This document shows, one piece after another, positions 36,086 through 46,400 of a DNA stretch of 64,000 nucleotides. A program made the translations under genes and the position numbers. The notes below the pieces were generated by a model. It was not told where the DNA came from. It saw only the letters and a program-made list of their open reading frames with translations, and made no database searches. Source of the DNA: Kingdonia uniflora (taxonomy: Eukaryota; Streptophyta; Magnoliopsida; Ranunculales; Circaeasteraceae); the NCBI GenBank assembly GCA_014058105.1, contig JACGCM010001710.1, positions 62,001-126,000 of the forward strand, read 5' to 3'. Position 1 is the first letter of the stretch; every line of letters begins with the position of its first letter.

Positions 36086-36898
36086 CATGCCATTGAGAAC
36101 TAAATCCATTCTAAAGCTGCTAAAGCCTTTTTGATATCCGCCTTAAATTCTCCTCCTACTTGTACATGATTCATTAGGGTCTTTGTTTTCAATCAGATCT
36201 TGATTCTAACTACTTTTTAGTTCACATGATCTACGTATCTAAGACGTCTAAACGGTTGATACATAATCAAAACATTTGGCATCCACTCGTACCCATCCTA
36301 ATTCCTTCTTGTCTGCATCAAAATCTTCTCCTTAACTAAAGATTTCTACTTTATCCCAAATGCAAGTGTGGGGGAGAACATTGCATATCCATTACCCACT
36401 GACAAGCAATTAGTTTATCTATTAATTAATCACATTTTACAACAAGTTTCACTTTGTAATGTAAGAGAAACCAATTAATTATAATAAATAAACAAATCCA
36501 ATACACTTTCATGATTAGATTATATAAATAACAATAATGTCAGCAAACACATTTGTTTTGGATCAGACAGATTGCCACAATCCCAAACTAATCCTAGCTA
36601 GTTTTTACAGTACTGTACCTGTCCAACAATATCATGATTCAACGACACAGGAACAAAATTGGGATGGGCGTATACTAAACAGATATGTGGTAAAAGCACT
36701 TTCATCAAGTTCATGTTCACAACAATACAGAGAAGGAACATAAATAACATAAGCATCTTGGAAGGATCCAACAGATTGTATCAATAAACGCGTAAAAGAA
36801 ACAAGTTTACGCGTATTAAAAGTAATGTCACAAACATAGTTTAGTCTGGATTTCTACGAGACACAAATTCCATTTATAGACTGTTGAGCAGACTTTGC

Positions 36899-39800
36899 TT
36901 ACTTGACATACTTGGTAAACCAATCTATCATGTTCTCATGAGCCTCATTTGCAGGCTTCACGGCCGCTTCATCTTCAACATTGTATCTCACAGTCCATCC
37001 ATGTACAACCCCAGGAAATATCTTCACATACCCATCAACCTGCAAGAAAACAGCCCAAATAAAAATTATAAATTTTCGCTTTTAATAGTTCCAATAGATT
37101 TTCAGACTACTATGTAGACAGACGAATGGAAGAAAGTGTTGCACGACCTTTCCCTAATACATATCCATCTAGAAATTAATGAATAAGTAACTAAACAACG
37201 CTACGAAGTTACTTACAAAAGAATAAGTCGGATTATGAGAAGAAGTATTTCCCAAACAATTTTATTTCATAACTAATTACCAAAAGATAACTAAGTTGTC
37301 TAGAATTCTCCAAGAAAATCACTACTTCATTATTAAGTCTGTCAACTGTTCTCATAATGCATACAGCCGATCATCTACTATATGAAAACGTCATTTATGA
37401 ACTGGCAATCAACTGATTTTTAGGTTTCAGCCAACAATTTCCTCGTCTTAAATAAACACCTTAGTAACTACGCTTTCTATACCATCAAAATTCAAAGACA
37501 GCAAACAACTTACCTCTGGTTTAGTGGATAAAACCTCTTCAAACTGTTTCAAGAGTGCTGGTGGCGAACTCTTATCAATCTCAGCTCCCAAAATAGCAAG
37601 ATGGGCCTTGACCTCTAATTCATAAGCCCAATAATCGTTCATTAAGTCTAAGAATCAATTGACTTAGCAAAAACTATATGAGCCAAAAAAACATAGTAAA
37701 TCTTTGTAAATAAGACAAAAGAAACTTAATAAAATAAAACGTACCCTTGATATCATCAACAGTAACTAAGGAAGGATGTAACAACACTGCAGCTTTGAGA
37801 TAATCGGACTTGGCTAGATGTATGACCACCTTGGCTGAGAATAATTTAAAAGTGTCAAATCAAAATCAGGTCTAGCTCATAGCATTTCAATGTGAATAAC
37901 AAAAGAAATCTCACCACCCCAGCAAAACCCTGCAGCCCCGACTGCATTTATGCCTTTATTATTTAGAGCTGCCAGTACTGATTTTGCATCTTCGACTGAT
38001 TTATCCTATAAAAAAAAGGTGGCTTAACGACAAACACAAAATATATCACAAATGTATTCTGCTAGCTTCAAACAAATCCAACCCAAGTACTTTAAAATCA
38101 GAAACTTACCGCTCCATGAGATTTTATCCAGACTGGCATTGGCTTCTCAGCATTTTCAGGTACATATGGATCACCATATAGGAAGTCAGGAACCACAACA
38201 TAGAATCCAACAGCCGCAACTTTGTCTGCCAGCTTCCTTAATAGTTAAATGAGACATAACTTTAGCTTCCAATATATATGCATGTACAATCATGTACACT
38301 AGCAAATAATCTTATCTATGCCAAATATTACGTTTTATTGGCAGCAGTAACGCTATTAACTTCCTCGGCAGTATTTTTCACATAGGTGAGCGTGAGCCTT
38401 TGCCCTTTGGCACTATTTTCCTTTGCCATAACTTTTCATTTCTACTTCTAGACATTATAAGAATACTCTGGAGTTATTAAGGTAAATGACTGTCACGTCA
38501 TAAAGTATGAAAAAATTGTAAATGGCCTACCTGTATGGTTGGGAGGGGACGATATGAGTACACCCTTAGGGTATCAAGGTAATGAGTTATGCAAGGATGA
38601 ACAAGAGGACTCTGGTTTTCTTAGATATCCAGACACACTGGAACCAGAATGCTTGAGTGAGGGGTTGTGTGGGTTCCATCGCCTTTCAGTTTGCAAATTA
38701 TACTTTGGCTTCTTGTGGTGAAGAGAGGAACCAACCAATTTTCAAAGAAGCAAAATGCCTAATTTTTATGGTTTAAAAGTGAAGATTAATAAGGACCAAA
38801 ATCTTCGGAGGGTGGAGCTAATATCTGTAGTTTAGAGTCTGTGGAGATGTTTGGATGTGGGATTGAAGCGTTCCCTCAACTTACCAAGTCTTCCCTGGAC
38901 TCCCCATATAGGGCTATGCCTAATTGGACTCTGTAATCACTAAGTTCTCTAAGAGGTTGGCTTTGTGGAAGGCTGGTTGTCGTTGAATGGTTGTCCTTAC
39001 TAACAAATACCCTCACCGACATACTACTTCACTTTTGTGTATTTATTCTATATTTTGGTGAGTGTGAAAAAAGAGACAGAGAGATTCACTAGGAGCTTCC
39101 TTTCGCACATAATTTTTATGACGGCTTTAAATACTACTTTGTGAAGCAGACGATGGTGGGCAAACGTAAGGATCAAGGAGGACTAGGCATAAGACAGAAT
39201 TGGTGTATGCACAAAGCGTTTAAGATGAAATGGATTTGTTGGTTTGAACAAGAAAGGGTCAAAATGTGGAGTAACTCTATTCTCTCTGCAGTAAGAGGAG
39301 GGGAGAAGAGGTCTAGAGAGACCTGACGGGGTTTGCAGCATTTAGAGAGTTGTGTTATGGGAATTAGGGATGTGTTCAAGTTGGGAACAGGATCGGTGGT
39401 TGAGAGAGGTGATTGAGTAAGATTTTTGGAAGGGGTTTGAAGTCACACCTCATCCTTGTGTAAGATTTCCTTGAGTTCGATAATATTGCCATGCACAAGT
39501 CTAGAGACTCTATTCCTGGGTAATTTTTATTCAAAACCTAATTGGAATAATATTATCGGGAGGCGCCCAGCAACTGGAGAGGGTTCATAATGCTATTTGG
39601 TTGAGAGATTGGAGTGAGACCGTCCTAATCCAATAGAGAAGGGGTATGGATTTAGGTTTTTTAAAGACGAGCATTCTCAAAATGAAATCGTTTTACCCTA
39701 GGTAACAACGACACTTCACTTTTAGTTTTAAAAAATGAAATGTGTCCGACACCCGACACTTGGACACTTTGACACACGTGCCCAACACTATTTACAAGGA

Positions 39801-42800
39801 ATTTTTCTATTTTCTGCCGTTTCCGACACCCGTATCCGTGTCGTTGTTACCTAGGTTTTACCTAGCCCTTATCCCTTCCCGACCCTCGTTTCCTACCAGC
39901 TCGCCGCATTTGGTCCTCTAAAATCATTTCCTTTACGTGGAGGGTCCTTAGCAACATTTGAACTGTTGATCATCTTATTGCTAAAAGTTTGTCCTTAGTT
40001 AATCGAATGTTATATGTGCAATTATAAGGGGGAAGAGTGTTAGCCATCTGATTTGCATTATGAGCCAGCATGTGGGATTGGGCTCTCTTTCTCAACTCAA
40101 TTACTTAAGTTAACTTGGACAGGATTATTCTAATGCTAATTTTTGTTGCCAAGGCAAAAGTTGCCTCTTAAAGGGGAGTTCATCTGGATGATGGTCCCTA
40201 CGCCCTGGCTATTTTTTTGAAGATTATGGAATGCAAAAACAGTATGTTTCCGAGGAACGGAACTTTGCTTGCCTATTTTGATAGTAGAAATTAGGGCCTA
40301 TTTTACTAAAAGAGTCTGGATTCAGTAAATCTAAAGCGAAAACACTAAAATTCAGTGAGCCATAAAACAAAAACATTGCCAATCGACTTAAACACAAACC
40401 GCTAACTGCTAGAAATAGGTGCGGCAAGAAGATATAGAATTAATTTTGGATTTGAAAGAGTCTTTGTGAAGGAAATCTAAAGAGATAAAATGTAACACCT
40501 CGGCTGAGCGGGTATTGGAGAGGCGTCTAGCCCAATTGCGGTGATGGTTGCACCAGTTACATCGCTTAAGATCCTGTCGTCCTTAAGTTAAAATTTCACT
40601 TTACATACTACCGATGCCTTTTCTTAGAAATAAAAATCCCACACTGCTGGAGATCCGCAGTGGTTAAGTGGGGACAATATTGGTGCGCGTAGAGTGGGGT
40701 CGTGACAAAATGGTATCAGAGCCGGGGACGACTCGATCTTAAAGATGGGGGGACTATAACACCCCTACTGAGCGGGTATTGGAGAGACGCCTAGCCCAAT
40801 AGTGGTGATGGTTGCACCAGTTGTTTAGTGCCACATCGCTTAAGATCCTGCCACATGTATGGTCCTTAAGTTAAGATCTCACTCTACATACCACTTGTGC
40901 ATTTTCTTAGGAATGAAAATCTCACACTGCTGGAGATCCACAGTGGTTAAGTAGGGACAATATCAGTGCTCATAGAGTGGGGTCATAATAGAAAACTTGA
41001 ATTTAAAGAATAAATATGAAGAGGGAAAATTTTAGATTGAGAGAATCTGGAGAGAGAAAAGTGTTAGAAGAATCTGTAAAGAGAAAAGTGTAAGAAGAAT
41101 CTAGAGAATAAAATATGGATTGAGATAATCTAGAGAGTGAAAGTCTAGAAAGTTTGACTTTGGGGAATCTAGCAAGAGTTTGGCGAGCTTAATAAATGGA
41201 AAATATATCAGAAATTTCTTTTTTGTTGCAAATAAATATATTTAGATATTTTTCTTCATAAACGTAATCTAGAAAAATAAAGGAAAATAGATATCCATGA
41301 GTTCATTTTCAATCATTCTTGCGGAAATGCCATTTCGCGAAAATTAGCATTCCTTCCTCAGTTATCTATAAACCAAAAATATCCTTATTGCGACGTTCAT
41401 TGTTTCACAATTCGAAGACAAGTATAGATACTCAAAGATGAAATTTATAATTCAAAAACAGAATTTCAAAATTGAGTCCTCCTACTAAGAGAGATGCCAT
41501 AGCGGCAACCAATGAATTCAAGAAAGAAAAGATTCTAGAGCAACCATTTCCACTTGGTCCTTAAACCATTTGTTCATGTGTATCAATTTGACCCTACGTT
41601 GTTAGCCAAAAAAATGCAAACTAACTATAAACCAAGTACTAATTTTTTATACCATTCTAACAACTCCTATAACCCTACTGCAATGTCCAAAATTACAAAC
41701 TTTTTCATAGGATCACATAGATGAAAGAAAACAGGGAATTAAAACTACACTTGACTGTAAAATGACTATAAAAGAAGAGCACAGTAAATAAATGGCTTCA
41801 CCTCAAATTTGGTGCCTCATATCCTGCAAAATGATAGAAAATCAGCGTGAGACAAGTTTGATACCATAATAATAACAACCAAAAAGAAACATATAAATTC
41901 TCTAAGCCCAAAGATCATATGATGTCATATTAATCATAAAAGAACAGAAAGCCAAAATTACCAATACCCACCCCAGAAAACACCCATCATGAAATTCTAA
42001 GCAACCCCCAATGCTGCAAATTGCATAACAACATAACTATGACAGTATTATGACTTATATGAGATATATGTTTGACACCAGATTATAAAAATAACACAAA
42101 TTATTCTCCAACCCCAAAGATCAAAAGACATCATATTAATGATAGAAACCAGAAATTATCAATACCCACACCAAAAAAAACCCACATAACATGAGATATT
42201 CTAAACTAGGGCTGCAACTTTTTCCGAACTTTCGATTTTTTCTGATTTCCGATCCGATATTTCCGATTTTGGAACCATATTTTGCAATTCCGATTTCCGA
42301 AAATCTGATTTCCGAATTTTTTTCGAAAAAATCCGGATCGGAATCGGATAGCTGTGTGCAATTCCAAAATTTTGAATTTTCCGATCCGATTATTCCGAAA
42401 ACCATCTGATCCATTCTTCAATTCCCTCCACTCTTAAGTTAAATCTCTACCGCCTCCACTCCCTCTACTCTAAAGTTAAATCTCCACTGCCTCCATTCTC
42501 CATTCTCCACTGCCTCGATTTTGATTCGCAGCGAAGAAGAAATGTTAAATTTCCTCTCTGGCTTCGATTTTGAATCTTTGATTCTTAGAGAAATGAGAAC
42601 TCTGTTATTCCGAAATTGATTCCGAAATAGTCGGAATTCCAAAAATTTTGAAAATTCCGAATTCCGAATTATTTTTACAGTTCCGAAAAAAATCGGATCG
42701 GATCCGAATAGATTTTATAGTTTCGAAAAAAATTCTGACCCCCTCTATTTCCGATCCGATCCGAAAACATGCCTATTCTAAACATACCCCAGTAGTGCAA

Positions 42801-43005
42801 ATTACATAAAAAAACAAGAGACTTGAAAAAATGCAAATTAACAAAGTGGGTATTTACCAAAAATGTCAGTGATGAGAAGAATTGCACGTTTGGAATCAGG
42901 AGAGCCAGTTATGTAGGTGCTGAGACCTCCAAATTCTTCAACTTTACCAACTCCAGAGCTTGAGTTGAGCGTTGGTGGGTTATCACAGCACTGAGATCCT
43001 GACAT
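36899..43005 (-). CDS. Dienelactone hydrolase family protein, complete, 7 exons, 239 aa
   Basis: This is an alpha/beta hydrolase of the carboxymethylenebutenolidase type; the natural substrate in plants is not settled. Coding exons: 42858-43005, 41802-41823 (22-bp microexon), 38110-38236, 37915-38005, 37745-37834, 37514-37614, 36899-37039. Lengths sum to 720 bp, all junctions are GT-AG and phases agree. The protein starts MSGSQCCDNPPTL and lacks an obvious transit peptide, so it is probably cytosolic. Key parts: VVVPDFLYGDPY (69-80 region), nucleophile elbow GAAGFCWG with Cys127, Asp173 in ILGAEID, His206 in FPGVVHGWTVRY, the three residues of the Cys-Asp-His triad. The usual GFCWGGK is GFCWGAK here, created by the exon 4/5 junction. 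It ends DWFTKYVK, as in plant homologues annotated endo-1,3;1,4-beta-D-glucanase-like. Introns 1 and 2 carry a TRIM and hAT elements. Confidence 0.92.
38237..39690 (-). other. Intron 2 of the dienelactone hydrolase gene, proximal part
   Basis: Non-coding on the gene strand. On the plus strand 39141-39330 is a LINE-like relic, listed separately. Nothing else was recognised at 38300-39100. Confidence 0.5.
39120..39330 (+). mobile_element. LINE reverse transcriptase C-terminal relic
   Basis: The plus frame reads VGKRKDQGGLGIRQNWCMHK, then AFKMKWICWFEQERVKMWSN. This fits the linker after plant L1 reverse transcriptase (W-x-x-V-C-x-P-K-x-x-G-G-L-G-[IV]-[KR] ... A-L-L-x-K-W-x-W-R-F). Flanking sequence to about 39660 may belong to the same relic. 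It is dead and inside an intron. Confidence 0.5.
39698..39854. mobile_element. 157-bp hAT-type MITE with perfect terminal repeats
   Basis: Ends CTAGGTAACAACGACAC and GTGTCGTTGTTACCTAG are perfect inverted repeats of 17 bp. Identical 8-mers GTTTTACC flank it (39690-39697, 39855-39862). The interior repeats GTGTCCGACAC/GACACTT words. A truncated relative forms the left edge of the window (1-64). Confidence 0.85.
40491..40990 (+). mobile_element. TRIM (terminal-repeat retrotransposon in miniature), 500 bp
   Basis: Two LTR-like repeats, 40491-40707 and 40755-40990, share TAACACC, GAGCGGGTATTGGAGAG, GGTGATGGTTGCACCAG, CACACTGCTGGAGATCC and GTGGGGTC near the end. The 47-bp interior consists of a perfect tRNA-iMet primer site TGGTATCAGAGC (40711-40722) and a polypurine tract AAAGATGGGGGGAC (40741-40754). 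There is no coding capacity. Flanks TAAAA (40486-40490) and GAAAA (40991-40995) are a 4-of-5 target duplication. It lies in intron 2 of the dienelactone hydrolase gene. Confidence 0.9.
40711..40722 (+). promoter_or_regulatory. Primer binding site of the TRIM (tRNA-iMet)
   Basis: TGGTATCAGAGC, exact complement of the initiator tRNA-Met 3' end, 3 nt after the left LTR. Confidence 0.9.
40996..41801 (-). other. Remaining intron 2 sequence of the dienelactone hydrolase gene
   Basis: AT-rich with recurrent GAGAATCTGGAGAG-like words at 41035-41150; no gene or element recognised. Confidence 0.4.
42207..42775. mobile_element. Non-autonomous hAT element rich in TTCCGATCCGA repeats
   Basis: 569 bp between perfect 8-bp duplications TTCTAAAC (42199-42206, 42776-42783). 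Ends are TAGGGCTGCAAC and, reversed at the right, TAGGCATGTTTTC, an imperfect hAT-type inverted repeat. Subterminal arms hold many TTCCGA/TCGGAA and GATCCGAT copies in both orientations. The centre has a CTCCACTGCC-type tandem stretch. Frames here are artefacts of the repeats. It sits in intron 1 of the dienelactone hydrolase gene. Confidence 0.88.
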
Positions 43006-43420
43006 CTCTATTTGCAATCAAACAGGAACAAACACGACTATGTTCTAAGCTTTGAGAGAGGAAGAGATCACTATGGTTTGGTAAAGATGCAGGGAAAGCT
43101 AAGAAAAAGAAAGATTGGATATGGAGAGAGGGAAAAGAGATTGGAGTGGAGAAATGAGACACGACGATGACTAAGAATAAAAAATGGACGAAATGACAAA
43201 ATATGTAATATCTTTCTATTTTACCTCCCCTACATAGCCACTCTTTATTGGGTTGGGTTTTCGTGGCCCACACTTCAGACGAAGAAACCCAACCGAAACT
43301 TAACAAATCAAACTCATCCCCAAAGTCTGAGCTCTAATTCACCAAAATTTTCTCAATTCCCAAATTGCTCCATCACAAATTTCGATTTGATTTTTAGGGT
43401 TTCGTAGGAATCGCTGATCA
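43006..43420. promoter_or_regulatory. Shared head-to-head promoter region (dienelactone hydrolase / O-fucosyltransferase-family)
   Basis: 415 bp separate the two divergent start codons and must contain both leaders and core promoters. No strong TATA box is evident for either gene. Confidence 0.55.
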
Positions 43421-46400
43421 ATGGTCGTAGTTTCTGTTAAACCCCTCTTCAGCATTCTAATCATCTTCTTATCTTTGCTATTACTCACACTCTTGCTCTC
43501 TCCTTCAACCCCATTTTCAGAGAACTTCATTTCACCAATCTCTCCTAGGTACATTTACATATCTATGATCTAAATTTTGGTGAAATTTGGAGTCTTTAAG
43601 TGAAAAATCTATTCTTTTTTTAGTGTTTTTAGCAGGAAATCGGAGATATGGAGCATGCGAAGGATCGTGGAGTGGAGACCTTGCAAATGGTGGTTGGAAG
43701 GCCATTTAACAGGTTTGTGGATTGGGTTTTGTGATGTAGGATATAGGGTTTTGCTGTTTTTTAGTTTTATCTGAATTGCATTGTAATTGGGTTCATTGCA
43801 GACATTTTCTGCATGTGCAGAGCTTCCGGTTTCGAGTAATGGGTTTATTAGAGTTGATTGCTACGGCGGACTTAATCAGATGAGACGCGATGTAAGTTGT
43901 TCCTTCATATTTGTAAAGTTTTATGTTTGGATATGATAATTTGGAGATTGTGTCATGTTTAAAGTATTGAATGTTTGTATCTTTTATGGTGATGCTAGTT
44001 ATGCGATGGTGTTGGTGTTGCTCGTTTGTTGAATGCGACTCTAGTTCTGCCGAAGTTCGAAGTTGCTGCGTATTGGAATGAATCAAGGTACGTTTGTTGT
44101 TTACTGTAACTATTCAGATTGGATTATTTGTGATATATAAGAGTGTAGTGTTTAATTGTAACCTCACGAATCTTGCTAAATGCAGTTGTTCTTTAGAATA
44201 ATGAAAGATAAAATTTGTGATAGAAGAATAGGGAATGTTTGAAACAAAAGGGGTGCTGATGATGTTGATCAGAATGGTGTAGATCAAATAAATACTTTAA
44301 AGAAAATATACAGTTGGAAGGATGGTCTTTATTCAAATTAGTAAAGTAGCAACTTTCCTTCCCAAACATTTTCTTATCTTAAAAATTAGATTTTTCGTTT
44401 CCAATTGACCAAAATTTTGTACAGTGGTTGTCAGGAGAGACTGGACAGACTGGTAGAGGAGAAAGAACTATAAAATTAGCGGATTGAGTGTTTTTTCCGG
44501 AACGGAGTGACTGAAAGAAAAACACCAAAGTGACAACTAAAGTTGCATGAAATCGTTATGATAAAGAAAATAGATTAAAAATAATATAAGCAAATCGCAA
44601 ATAACAAATATGTACCAATTTTGGAGTAATGACTGAATTGGGTAGAAGAGCAAAAGCTACGTCCAAAGTTTAGCGCGTCTTTAGCAACATCGCTCCGTAC
44701 AAAGATCCTTGTTTCCTCTCGCTACTACTTCTATTGCCTTCTCCCTCTAGCTCTTTTTAAAAACCACCTTCAACAAAAAGCACGCAAGTTCCAGCTCTAA
44801 TGGCTTTAAAAACCACCTTCTTCGTACGCAAGTTGGCAAGGAACTCAACCTTTCTCAACTCATGGGCATAGAAGGAAGAACACAACCTTTCTCAACGTAC
44901 GCAAGTCGTGGTTTTTTGTCTGCCTAGGATCCTAGCTACAAAGCCACGCACACTCTTTTTTAATCAAGGATCCTAAGCTCTAACTACTTCCTTTAAATAG
45001 GTCTCGGCTACCCAAACCCATGTAAGAGCACCGCTCCAAAGTACTTGCCTCGGCTGCTATGCTCTACTCTTATACCCAGGTTGCAGAGATAAATGAGAGT
45101 CTATTGTCTCCGGACTGCTTTTAAAAGTGGACTGATCACCGCTCCTATCCACTGCCGGTCTTTGCCTTTCCTTCTCTTGCTTCGGAGGGTTTTTTGGGGG
45201 ATAGGCCACCTTGTAGTTTAGACGACTGAGTCAAAAAAAATCTCTTGACTTTCCACTCTTACGTACTTGAGCCCTGAAAGCCAATACAAAAGTCACTATG
45301 CTATGATTTCCTGTACGCAAGTTGCGCAGTAACCCCTTCTCTAGTTACCTCTGGGGCCATGCTATCTAGTAACCTTTAACCTTTTAGACCAGGATTTGAC
45401 ACCGGGATTCTGAGCTTCTACCTATGTGGGGTCTAGCTGTGCACTTCTATCTCTACCTATGGGTCTAGCTATGCACTTCTATCGCCTATTGGTCCAGGGT
45501 CTAGCTATCTACTAGCTCTGTGTTTTAGCGCGGGGAACCGACACCAACAGTAGCTAGAGCTACAACACCGGCAATCATCTCTCTACCCGCACAACAGGAA
45601 GAAAAATGGTTGGAGGAAGCCTTTCAAGTATTAAAGAAAAGAGGTTTAAAAGCTTTAGAGCTAGCACCTTTTAAAGATAGAAGAACAAGTGTGAGTTAAA
45701 AGACAAGAATAGGGTCCACCTGAGCTAGCTTTAAAAGGAGTTCGAACTTGCGTACGAAGAAAGAGGCTTTAAAAAGAAACAAAAAGCAAGTAGCCATAAG
45801 GGTTTTAAAGCCAATACTTTAGAGCTAGAACCCTTCAAGTAGCTCAGAGGTGGACACGCCTAAGCAAAGCCAGAGCGAAGACAAAACCTACCTATTCTAG
45901 CCACTTGAGCTCTACCAATAGCAGGAAAGGAAGCAAGATAAAGAAAAGTTGGAGGCAGCAGTGTGTTCGAGGTGTGTGTTGGAGAGGTGTAGAGCCTATC
46001 AAGGCGTTGGAGAAGGGGGTCTGGCGCTATAAAACATTCCTTTTAAAACTCGTAGTGGATTCCTCTAAGTCCAAAGTGTAGTGGACGTAGTCGGCTCTAA
46101 AAATGCCGTGATCTTGATCCATCTTTGAAAAAAAGCAACTGGTTTACTTAGACTTGCGTACGCCGATAGGAAAAGCTTGCACACGGCTATGCAAAGAGAA
46201 GCTCCTCTCAGGCGAGATGAATAGAAAGATGGCGAGACGAAGGATCCTAGCAAGATGCTCATGAAGCATAGTCCTTTGACAGAAGATCCACAGAGTCCTT
46301 TGACTAAAGATCGGAAGTAGTGGTAGCACAAAAGAGCCGTGTAGAGGAAGATATTCGCCAGTGTGTTGCAAAAACCTCCTTCATGATGAGGCCCATCCCC

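Noticed and set aside
42136..42421. Overlapping frames on both strands (72-92 codons)
   Set aside because: They are translations of the TTCCGA/TCGGAA repeats of a hAT element.
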